Shown in pieces: positions 1 through 7,331 of a stretch of DNA of 53,524 bases. Each line of letters begins with the position of its first letter. Position 1 is the first letter of the stretch. The DNA is from Alphaproteobacteria bacterium (GTDB lineage Bacteria > Pseudomonadota > Alphaproteobacteria > GCA-2731375): assembly GCA_030746635.1 (NCBI GenBank), contig JASLMH010000006.1, positions 1-53,524 on the forward strand. The letters are read 5' to 3'. The notes under the pieces were generated by a model. The model was not told the DNA's origin and did not search any database. It saw only the letters and a list, made by a program, of their open reading frames with translations. Position numbers and translations under genes: made by a program.

Positions 1-1
1 G

Positions 2-673
2 ACCCAGGAGGAATTCTTTCACACCTTCAACGCCCTGGTGGACCAGAACAAGCAGATCGTCATCTCGGCTGATCGCTCGCCGTCGGACCTTGAGGATATC
101 GAGGAACGCGTCCGCTCGCGCCTCGGCTGGGGCCTGGTCGCCGACATCCACCAGACCGATTTCGAACTGCGCCTGGGCATCCTGGAAGCCAAGTTGGGCC
201 AGGCCAGTATCGCCAATTTCCCGCCCAAGGTGCTGGAATTCCTAGCCCACCGCATTACCTCGAACGTGCGGGAGTTGGAAGGGGCGCTGAACCGGCTGGT
301 CGCCTACTCCAATCTGGTCGGCCGGCCGATCAGCCTGGAAATGACCCAGGAGGTGCTGCAGGACCTGCTGCGGGCCAACGATCGCCGAGTCACCATCGAG
401 GAAATCCAGAAGAAGGTGGCGCAGCACTTCAACATCCGCCTAGCCGACATGCATTCCGCCCGCCGGGCCCGCAACGTCGCCCGGCCGCGCCAGGTGGCGA
501 TGTATCTGGCCAAGCAATTGACCACCCGTTCGCTGCCCGAGATCGGCCGCAAGTTCGGCGGCCGCGACCACACCACGGTGATGCACGCGGTTCGCCGCAT
601 CGAGGAGCTGCGGCAGACCGACGCCGGCCTGGCCGAGGACATCGATCTGCTGCGCCGCATGCTGGAAGGGTAG
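2..673 (+). CDS. dnaA: Chromosomal replication initiator DnaA, 3' part (5' end outside window)
   Basis: DnaA binds DnaA boxes at oriC and melts the origin as an ATP-dependent filament. The reading frame is open from base 2, so the gene starts upstream and the Walker A region is missing. What remains is the end of the AAA+ core, beginning just after Walker B ([12 protein letters not shown]), with a sensor-1-like ISADRSP, the sensor-2 segment ELEGALNRL, and the complete domain IV helix-turn-helix with the DnaA signature ([12 protein letters not shown]). The normal C-terminus is present and ends at TAG 671-673. The next gene starts 15 bases later and is sco1-like rather than dnaN. No DnaA-box cluster was seen in the short gap. 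Identification is very secure; only the missing 5' part is unknown. Confidence 0.97.
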   Translation, partial: TQEEFFHTFNALVDQNKQIVISADRSPSDLEDIEERVRSRLGWGLVADIHQTDFELRLGILEAKLGQASIANFPPKVLEFLAHRITSNVRELEGALNRLVAYSNLVGRPISLEMTQEVLQDLLRANDRRVTIEEIQKKVAQHFNIRLADMHSARRARNVARPRQVAMYLAKQLTTRSLPEIGRKFGGRDHTTVMHAVRRIEELRQTDAGLAEDIDLLRRMLEG

Positions 674-688
674 ATCGGCCCTAGGCTC

Positions 689-1285
689 ATGACCGGTGGA
701 CGCATCGCCCTGTTGGCGGCGGCGACCGTGATCGGCGTCGCCCTGGGGCTGATTTTCAACGCTTTTCTGGCTGACGACGGCGGCCCGGTCGTGGTCACCG
801 GCGTGCCGAAGATCGGCGGGCCGTTCGAGCTGGTCGACCATCGCGGCCGGACGGTGCGCGAAAGCGATTTCCGCGGTGCGCATCTGTTGATCTTCTTCGG
901 TTACACCTACTGCCCCGATGTCTGCCCCACCGAACTGCAGAAAATGAGCGCCGCCATGGACCTGTTGGGCGATGCTGGCGATAAGGTGCGGCCGATCCTG
1001 ATCAGCATCGATCCCGAACGCGACACGGTCGCGGTGCTGGCCGACTACGTGGCCAATTTCCATCCCCGCCTGATCGGCCTGACCGGCAGCGTCGAACAGG
1101 TGGCGGTGGCGGCCAAGGCCTACCGCGCCTACTACGCCAAGGCGCCGGCGGATGACGAGGGCGACTATCTGGTCGATCATTCCTCGTTCATCTATTTCAT
1201 GGGTCCCGACGGCAAGTACCTCAGCCATTTCAGCCCCACCAGCACGCCCGAGGCGATGGCGGAGAAAATCCGCTCGCTGCTGTAG
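689..1285 (+). CDS. SCO1/SenC family copper chaperone
   Basis: This 198-residue protein belongs to the SCO family of membrane-anchored thioredoxin-fold proteins that deliver copper to the CuA site of cytochrome c oxidase. One N-terminal membrane segment (about residues 6-26) anchors it with the domain facing the periplasm. The copper-binding CxxxC is seen as YCPDVCP (Cys75, Cys79), and the third ligand is His164 in LVDHSSF. Length and motif order are typical. It follows dnaA by 15 bases and is followed by a probable terminator, so it may be cotranscribed with dnaA. The bc1 operon near 48 kb fits an aerobic respiratory chain needing such a factor. A pure thiol-oxidoreductase role is the alternative, but both Cys and the His are conserved. 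Confidence 0.93.
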   Translation: MTGGRIALLAAATVIGVALGLIFNAFLADDGGPVVVTGVPKIGGPFELVDHRGRTVRESDFRGAHLLIFFGYTYCPDVCPTELQKMSAAMDLLGDAGDKVRPILISIDPERDTVAVLADYVANFHPRLIGLTGSVEQVAVAAKAYRAYYAKAPADDEGDYLVDHSSFIYFMGPDGKYLSHFSPTSTPEAMAEKIRSLL

Positions 1286-1293
1286 GTGTCGGG

Positions 1294-1321
1294 CAAAAGG
1301 GGCCATCGGGGCGCCTTTTTG
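1294..1321 (+). terminator. Probable Rho-independent terminator after the SCO1-like gene
   Basis: A hairpin pairs AAAAGG.GCC (from 1295) with GGCGCCTTTT (to about 1320), leaving a G-G mismatch and a short ATCGG-type loop, and ends in five T residues. It begins about 10 bases after the stop codon at 1283-1285. Confidence 0.6.
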
Positions 1322-1428
1322 TTGCGCTGCACAACGCTCCCTGAGTAGACTGTCGGAACGGGGATTCCCCTTGATTCGATTGGCCTTTCCAGGGTCGGCC
1401 AAGTTTGTCGTAAGGAAGATTTCAGCGC

Positions 1429-2661
1429 GTGATCTATCAACTGCACGAGTTCCAAAAGTCGATGCTGGCGCCCATGCGCCTGACCGCCGAAGCCCACCAC
1501 CTGCTGCTCCGCCATCCCTTCAACCCGTTGGGCTACACCCACGGCGGGCGGGCCCTGGCGGCGGCCTGCGAGATCTTCGAGGCCGGCACCCGTCACTATG
1601 CCAAGCCGGCCTTCGGCATCAAAAGCGTCCGTATCGGCGATCGCCGGCTGGCGGTGCGGGAACGGATCATCGCCCGCAAGAACTTCTGCCAGTTGAAGCG
1701 GTTCGAGCGGCAGGGCGACGAGGACGGCGCCTTCGGCCAGCCGAAACTGCTCATCGTGGCGCCGTTGAGCGGCCATTTCGCCACCCTGTTGCGCGATACC
1801 GTGTGCACCTTGCTGAGCGATCACGACGTCTACATAACCGATTGGCGGGACGCCAGCCGGGTGCCGCTGCGCCAGGGCGACTTCGACCTGGACGACTACA
1901 TCGACTATCTGATCGATTTCCTGCATCTCCTCGGCCCCGACTGCCACACCATGGCGGTCTGCCAGCCTTCGGTGCCGCTGCTGGCCGCCGTCGCCTTCAT
2001 GTCGGCGGTCGGCGATGCCATGACGCCGCGCAGCATGGTGCTGATGGGCGGACCGGTCGATTCCCGGGTCAATCCGACGACGCCGAACAAGTTCGCCAAG
2101 AGCCATTCCCTGGCCTGGTTCGAGCGCACGGTGATCAATCGGGTGCCGGCCTACTATCCGGGCGTCATGCGGCGGGTCTACCCGGGCTTCCTGCAGTTGA
2201 GCGGCTTCATGTCGATGAACCTGGACCGCCATGTCGGCGCCCACATGAAGATGTTCCACGATCTGGTGCGCGGTGACGGCGACAGCGCGGCGCAGCACCG
2301 CGCCTTCTATGGCGAATACCGCGCCGTGATGGACCTGACCGCCGCCTACTACCTGCAAACCGTGCAGCGGGTCTTCCAGGAACACCAACTGGCGGTCGGC
2401 ACCTTCTGCCACCGCGACGAGCTGATCGAGCCGCGGGCCATCACCGACTGCGCCCTGATGACCGTCGAGGGCGCCAAGGACGACATCTCCGGCGTCGGCC
2501 AGACCCGGGCGGCCCAGGAATTGTGCGCCGCCCTGCCCGACGGGATGCGCGAACACTGGGAACAGCCGGGCGTCGGCCATTACGGGGTGTTCAACGGCCG
2601 CCGCTGGCGCCGCGATATCGCCCCCCGAATCCGGGCCTTCATCGCCCGCCATCATCGCTGA
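1429..2661 (+). CDS. phaZ: Intracellular polyhydroxyalkanoate depolymerase PhaZ
   Basis: This 410-residue protein matches intracellular PHB depolymerases of the PhaZ1 (Ralstonia) type, which mobilise stored poly-3-hydroxybutyrate granules. The fold is an alpha/beta hydrolase in which the nucleophile is a cysteine in a lipase-like box; here VCQPSVP places it at Cys178. Candidate Asp and His partners lie in VEGAKDDISG and VGHYGVFNGRRW near the C-terminus. The start is GTG at 1429, preceded by AAGGAAG about 11 bases upstream. There is no signal peptide, in line with granule-bound cytoplasmic action. The gene ends 8 bases before the YcgN-like gene. phaR, the regulator of PHA granule genes, lies at the other end of the window. 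Confidence 0.93.
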   Translation: MIYQLHEFQKSMLAPMRLTAEAHHLLLRHPFNPLGYTHGGRALAAACEIFEAGTRHYAKPAFGIKSVRIGDRRLAVRERIIARKNFCQLKRFERQGDEDGAFGQPKLLIVAPLSGHFATLLRDTVCTLLSDHDVYITDWRDASRVPLRQGDFDLDDYIDYLIDFLHLLGPDCHTMAVCQPSVPLLAAVAFMSAVGDAMTPRSMVLMGGPVDSRVNPTTPNKFAKSHSLAWFERTVINRVPAYYPGVMRRVYPGFLQLSGFMSMNLDRHVGAHMKMFHDLVRGDGDSAAQHRAFYGEYRAVMDLTAAYYLQTVQRVFQEHQLAVGTFCHRDELIEPRAITDCALMTVEGAKDDISGVGQTRAAQELCAALPDGMREHWEQPGVGHYGVFNGRRWRRDIAPRIRAFIARHHR

Positions 2662-2669
2662 ATGAAGCC

Positions 2670-3125
2670 ATGGCGGCCGTCGATTCCAGCGACGACGGAC
2701 CTTTTTGGCGGCGGAAACGCCTGGAAGAGTTGTCGCCGGCGGAATGGGATGCCCTTTGCGACGGCTGCGCCAAATGTTGCCTGCACAAGCTCGAGGACAT
2801 CGATACCGGCGAATTGGCCTTCACCAACGTCACCTGCCGGCTGCTCGATCTGGACAGTTGCCGCTGTACCGATTATCACCGCCGTTCGACCCTGATGCCC
2901 GATTGCGTGGTGCTGTCGCCGGACAACATCGCCAAGCTGTTCTGGATGCCCTCGACCTGCGCCTACCGTCTGCTGGCCGAGGGCAAGGATCTGCCGGACT
3001 GGCATCCCCTGATCAGCGGCGATCCGGACAGCGTGCATCGGGCCGGTATTTCGGTGCGCGGCCGGGCCATCAACGAGCGCTGGGCCGGGCCGCTGGAACA
3101 TCACGTCCTCGATCATGAGCCGTGA
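2670..3125 (+). CDS. YcgN/UPF0260 family cysteine-cluster protein
   Basis: This 151-residue protein belongs to the UPF0260 (YcgN) family, related to YkgJ-type proteins predicted to bind zinc or an iron-sulfur cluster through conserved cysteines. Visible cysteines are CDGCAKCC near residues 31-37, VTCRLLD, SCRC, MPDC and STCAYR, in family order. Length equals that of E. coli YcgN (about 150 residues). The ATG at 2670 lies 8 bases after the phaZ stop and suggests translational coupling; an upstream in-frame extension into phaZ is possible but not needed. Biochemical function is unknown. The adjacency to phaZ may only reflect cotranscription. Confidence 0.9.
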   Translation: MAAVDSSDDGPFWRRKRLEELSPAEWDALCDGCAKCCLHKLEDIDTGELAFTNVTCRLLDLDSCRCTDYHRRSTLMPDCVVLSPDNIAKLFWMPSTCAYRLLAEGKDLPDWHPLISGDPDSVHRAGISVRGRAINERWAGPLEHHVLDHEP

Positions 3126-3161
3126 TGACCCGGTGCTGGGCGCAAAGAAGGAGCTGAAGAG

Positions 3162-4082
3162 ATGAGCGATCCGCTGACCGGCGTGTGGTGCGCCGCCCTC
3201 ACCCCGATGCACGACGATCTGTCGGTCGATCCGGCGGCCATGGTGGCGCACCATCAATGGCTCTTGGGCAACGGTTGCGACGGCGTGGCGGTGCTGGGCA
3301 CCACCGGCGAGGCCAACTCGTTCGCCATCGCCGAACGGCTGGCGGTGATCGAGGCGGCGGCCAATTCGGGCATCGCCCGGCAGCGGCTGCTGATCGGCAC
3401 CGGCTGCTGCGCCGCGCCGGATACCGTGGCGTTGACCCGCGCCGCGCTGGACGCCGGTTTCGACCAGATTCTGATGCTGCCGCCGTTCTACTACAAAGGC
3501 GTCGGTGACGACGGCCTGTTCGCCGCCTACGACCAGGTGATCCAGCAGGTCGCCGACGACCGCATGCGTATCGTGGTCTACGACTTTCCGAAGATGACCG
3601 GCCTGGAGATCGGCACCGAGTTGCTGGTGCGGCTGCATCGGGCCTACCCCGAGACCGTGGTCGGGGTGAAGGATTCGTCGGGCAACTGGGACGACATGCG
3701 GGCCGTGGCCGAGGCCATTCCCGGCTTCCGCACCTTCGCCGGCACCGAGCAATACCTGCTGCCGACCCTGCGGGCCGGCGGCGCCGGCTGTATCTCGGCC
3801 ACCGCCAACGTCACCGCCCGGCTCTGCCAGCGGGTCTATGCCGCCCATCTGGCCGGCGACGGCGCCGGGGCCGACACTGCCCAGGAGACGGCGACGGCGG
3901 TGCGCCTGATGCTGCAGGCCTATCCAGGCATCCCGTCGTTGAAGGAGATCATGGCCGGCCATACCGGCCGGGCCGGCTGGCGCAACATGCGGCCGCCGAT
4001 GCTGCCCTTGGCGGCCGATCAAGTGGCCTCCCTGGACAGGGACCAGGCGGACTTGGGCTTCAATCTGGCCGCCGCCGCCTGA
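3162..4082 (+). CDS. DapA/NAL-family aldolase or lyase (dihydrodipicolinate synthase-like)
   Basis: This 306-residue TIM-barrel protein belongs to the DHDPS/N-acetylneuraminate lyase superfamily of class I aldolases that act on 2-keto acids through a Schiff base. It shows the GTTGE motif (residues 46-50), Tyr140 in VVYDFPK and the Schiff-base lysine Lys170 in VVGVKDSSG. The Tyr segment reads YDFP where YNxP is usual, and Tyr-Lys spacing is two residues longer than in E. coli DapA, so a catabolic member acting on a sugar acid or hydroxyproline derivative is more likely than the lysine-pathway enzyme. AAGGAG lies upstream of the ATG. putA follows on the same strand, but proximity alone does not establish a shared pathway. 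Confidence 0.85.
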   Translation: MSDPLTGVWCAALTPMHDDLSVDPAAMVAHHQWLLGNGCDGVAVLGTTGEANSFAIAERLAVIEAAANSGIARQRLLIGTGCCAAPDTVALTRAALDAGFDQILMLPPFYYKGVGDDGLFAAYDQVIQQVADDRMRIVVYDFPKMTGLEIGTELLVRLHRAYPETVVGVKDSSGNWDDMRAVAEAIPGFRTFAGTEQYLLPTLRAGGAGCISATANVTARLCQRVYAAHLAGDGAGADTAQETATAVRLMLQAYPGIPSLKEIMAGHTGRAGWRNMRPPMLPLAADQVASLDRDQADLGFNLAAAA

Positions 4083-4096
4083 CCGACCTCGATCGC

Positions 4097-4113
4097 GGCC
4101 GTCGCCGACGGCC
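4097..4113. other. Short perfect hairpin between the DapA-like gene and putA
   Basis: GGCCGTC and GACGGCC form a perfect 7-bp stem with a GCC loop 14 bases after the DapA-like stop. No T-run follows, so it could be a weak Rho-independent terminator, an RNA-stability hairpin or chance in GC-rich DNA. Confidence 0.35.
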
Positions 4114-4148
4114 GTCACGGCTGCTATCATGCTTGCCGTCTGGCGACG

Positions 4149-7100
4149 ATGGATGGCCGCCGCATGCTGTTTGCCGAGCCCTTGCCGGAACCTTCGCCGT
4201 TGCGCGCGGCCCTGCGCGCCGCGACCCGCATGGACGAGGCGACCTGCCTGGAGCATTGCCTGTCCCTGGCGGGCCTGTCCGAGGCCGCCCGGCGCCGCGT
4301 AAAACGCCGCGCCACCGCCCTGGTCGAGGGGGTGCGCGCCCGGCAGGGCCAGGCGGGCGGTCTGGATGCCTTCCTGCATCAGTACGAATTGTCCAGCGGC
4401 GAGGGCGTCACCCTGATGTGCCTGGCCGAGGCGCTGTTGCGGATTCCCGACGGCGAGACGGCCGACCGCCTGATCCGCGACAAGATCGGCGGTGCCGATT
4501 GGGAGCGGCACCTCGGCCATTCCGATTCCTGGTTCGTCAACGCCTCGACCTGGGCCCTGATGCTGACCGGCCGGGTACTAGAACTGGATCGCCCCGGCGG
4601 CGATTGGCGCGGCCTGCTGGGGCAGATGGTGGCGCGTTCCGGCGAGCCGGTGATCCGCCAGGCGGTGATCGGCGCCATGCGCATCCTGGGCCGGCAATTC
4701 GTCCTCGGCCGCACCATCGAGGAGGCCCTGGCCAACGCGGCGGCGGGCGAGGCGGCGGGATACCGCCATTCCTACGACATGCTGGGCGAGGCGGCCCGGA
4801 CCATGGCCGACGCCGAGCGCTATGTCGCGGCCTATGCCGAGGCCATCGGCGTGGTCGGCCGGGCTTCGGAGGGTCGCGGGCCGATCGAGGGGCCCGGCGT
4901 TTCGGTGAAACTTTCGGCCCTGCATCCGCGGTTCGAACTGGCCCAGCGGGAGCGACTGCTGGGCGAAGCGCTGCCGCGCCTGCTGGAATTGGCGCAACTG
5001 GCCAAAGCGGCCGATATCGGCCTGACCGTGGACACCGAGGAGGCGGACCGCCTGGATCTGTCCCTCGATCTGTTCGCCGCCGTCGCCGGCGAACCCTCGC
5101 TGGCCGGCTGGGAGGGACTGGGCCTGGCGGTGCAGGCCTATCAGAAACGGGCCCTGCCATTGCTGGACTGGCTGGCCGATCTGGCCCGCCGCCGCAAACG
5201 GCGCCTAATCGTCCGCCTGGTCAAGGGCGCCTACTGGGACAGCGAGATCAAGTCGAGCCAGGGCGAGGGCCTGGCCGGTTATCCCGTGTTCACCCGCAAG
5301 GCGGCGACCGACGTCTCCTACATCGCCTGCGCCCGGCGCCTGCTGCGCGACCAGCGCGCCTTCCACCCGGCCTTTGCCAGCCACAACGCCCACACCCTGG
5401 CGGTGGTGCTGGAATTGGCCGGCAAGGGCCGGCAGTTGGAATTCCAGCGCCTGCATGGCATGGGCGAGGCGCTGTACGAACAGTTCCTGGAGGACCCGAA
5501 TTCGCCGGTTTTCTGCCGGACCTATGCGCCGGTCGGCGGTCACGAGGAACTTTTGGCCTACCTGGTGCGCCGCCTGCTGGAAAACGGCGCCAACACCTCG
5601 TTCGTCAACCGGATCGTCGACGAGACCCTGCCCGTCGATCGGGTCGTCGCCGACCCGATCGCGACGGTCACCGCGCTGGCCGGCCGTCCGCACCCGAACA
5701 TCCCGCCGCCGCCGGCGCTTTACGAACCGGAACGGCGCAATTCCGCCGGCCTTGATCTGCATGACCCGGCGGTGCTGGCGGAACTGGCGGCGGCCATGGC
5801 GGCGGCCGACGGCGCCAAGTCGGCGGCACCCCTGGTGGCCGGCCGGGGCGGCGATGGCGCGGCCCGGCCGCTGGCCGATCCGGCCGATACCCGGCGGCGG
5901 ATCGGCGAGGTGGTGGAGGCCGACGAGGCCCTGGCGCTCGCAGCCCTGGCCTCGGCCCGCCGGGCAGCGCCGGCCTGGGCGGCGACGGCGGCGGCGGAGC
6001 GCGCCGATATCCTGCGCCGGGCCGCCGATATCTACGAGGCCGAGCGGGCGGCCTTGATGACCCTGGCGGTGCGGGAGGCCGGCAAGACCATTTCGGATGC
6101 CCTGGCCGAGGTTCGCGAGGCGGTGGATTTCCTGCGCTACTACGCCCACCAGGCGGAAGCGGAGTTCGCGGCGCCGCAGCGCCTGCCGGGCCCGACCGGC
6201 GAAGCCAACCGCTTGGTCCTGTACGGGCGCGGGGTGTTCCTATGCATCAGTCCGTGGAACTTCCCCCTGGCCATCTTCACCGGTCAGCTCGCCGGCGCCC
6301 TGGCGGCCGGCAACGCCGTGCTGGCGAAGCCGGCCGAACAGACACCGTTGATCGCCTATCGGGCGGTCCGGCTGCTGCACCGGGCCGGTGTCCCGGTCGA
6401 GGCCCTGCACCTGCTGCCGGGATCGGGGCCGGCCGTGGCCGGGCCGTCGCTGGCGGCGGACGGGGTCGATGGCGTCGCCTTCACCGGCTCGACCGCCACA
6501 GCCAAGACGATCCAGCGCGCCCTGGCTGCCCGCGACGGCCCGATCGTGCCGCTGATCGCCGAGACCGGCGGCCAGAACGCCATGGTGGTGGATTCCTCCG
6601 CCCTGCCGGAACAGGTCACCCGCGACGTCCTGGCCTCGGCCTTTCAAAGCGCCGGCCAACGCTGCTCGGCCTGCCGGGTGCTGTTCGTGCAGCGCGACGT
6701 GGCGGATCGGCTGCTGGCGATGATCGCCGGCGCCATGGCGGAACTGCGGGTCGGCGATCCCAGCCTGTTGCGCAGCGACCTGGGCCCGGTGATCGATCAT
6801 TCGGCCCAAACCATGCTGAGCGGGCACATCGAGCGGATGACCGAAGCGGGGCGGCTGATCCAGCGAACACCGTTGAGCGATGAATGCGAACACGGCCACT
6901 TCGTGGCGCCGCATGCCTTCGAGATCGAGGACCTGGGGGTGATCGGCGGCGAGAAGTTCGGGCCGATCCTGCATGTGGTGCGCTTTGCCGCCGACCGCCT
7001 GGATGACGTCATCGCGGCGATCAACGGCACCGGCTACGGCCTGACCCTGGGCATTCACAGCCGCATCGACCGCACCGTCCGCTACATCGCCGACCGCGTC

Positions 7101-7331
7101 CGGGTCGGCAACATCTACGTCAACCGCAACCAGATCGGCGCCGTGGTCGGGGTGCAGCCGTTCGGTGGCGAGGGCCTGTCGGGCACCGGGCCGAAGGCCG
7201 GCGGGCCGCGCTATCTGCACCGCTTCGCCGTCGAACGGACCATATCCACCGACACCACGGCGGTCGGCGGCAATGCCGCCCTGTTGGCCCTGAGTGACGA
7301 GGCGGACGAGGTCGGCGACCGTTCGCCCTAG
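4149..7331 (+). CDS. putA: Bifunctional proline dehydrogenase / L-glutamate-gamma-semialdehyde dehydrogenase PutA
   Basis: PutA oxidises proline to glutamate in two steps: FAD-dependent proline dehydrogenase, then NAD-dependent P5C dehydrogenase. In this 1060-residue protein the FAD barrel is seen through RLVKGAYWDSEIK (near 355), FASHNAHTL and QRLHGMGEALYEQF (near 433). The C-terminal aldehyde dehydrogenase has the catalytic Glu805 in IAETGGQN and the nucleophile Cys839 in GQRCSACR, with the usual 34-residue spacing. There is no N-terminal ribbon-helix-helix DNA-binding domain, so this is a short PutA without self-regulation. No clear ribosome-binding site precedes 4149; ATG 4164 is an alternative start. 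The stop codon shares CTAG with the convergent BisC-like gene. Confidence 0.97.
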   Translation: MDGRRMLFAEPLPEPSPLRAALRAATRMDEATCLEHCLSLAGLSEAARRRVKRRATALVEGVRARQGQAGGLDAFLHQYELSSGEGVTLMCLAEALLRIPDGETADRLIRDKIGGADWERHLGHSDSWFVNASTWALMLTGRVLELDRPGGDWRGLLGQMVARSGEPVIRQAVIGAMRILGRQFVLGRTIEEALANAAAGEAAGYRHSYDMLGEAARTMADAERYVAAYAEAIGVVGRASEGRGPIEGPGVSVKLSALHPRFELAQRERLLGEALPRLLELAQLAKAADIGLTVDTEEADRLDLSLDLFAAVAGEPSLAGWEGLGLAVQAYQKRALPLLDWLADLARRRKRRLIVRLVKGAYWDSEIKSSQGEGLAGYPVFTRKAATDVSYIACARRLLRDQRAFHPAFASHNAHTLAVVLELAGKGRQLEFQRLHGMGEALYEQFLEDPNSPVFCRTYAPVGGHEELLAYLVRRLLENGANTSFVNRIVDETLPVDRVVADPIATVTALAGRPHPNIPPPPALYEPERRNSAGLDLHDPAVLAELAAAMAAADGAKSAAPLVAGRGGDGAARPLADPADTRRRIGEVVEADEALALAALASARRAAPAWAATAAAERADILRRAADIYEAERAALMTLAVREAGKTISDALAEVREAVDFLRYYAHQAEAEFAAPQRLPGPTGEANRLVLYGRGVFLCISPWNFPLAIFTGQLAGALAAGNAVLAKPAEQTPLIAYRAVRLLHRAGVPVEALHLLPGSGPAVAGPSLAADGVDGVAFTGSTATAKTIQRALAARDGPIVPLIAETGGQNAMVVDSSALPEQVTRDVLASAFQSAGQRCSACRVLFVQRDVADRLLAMIAGAMAELRVGDPSLLRSDLGPVIDHSAQTMLSGHIERMTEAGRLIQRTPLSDECEHGHFVAPHAFEIEDLGVIGGEKFGPILHVVRFAADRLDDVIAAINGTGYGLTLGIHSRIDRTVRYIADRVRVGNIYVNRNQIGAVVGVQPFGGEGLSGTGPKAGGPRYLHRFAVERTISTDTTAVGGNAALLALSDEADEVGDRSP

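Noticed and set aside
1..688. Origin of replication beside dnaA
   Set aside because: Only a 15-base gap follows dnaA and no AT-rich or DnaA-box cluster is visible in it; the upstream side is outside the window.
4133..5755. A 540-codon alternative frame within putA
   Set aside because: It reads as Gly/Arg/Pro-rich sequence without domains and overlaps well-conserved PutA motifs.
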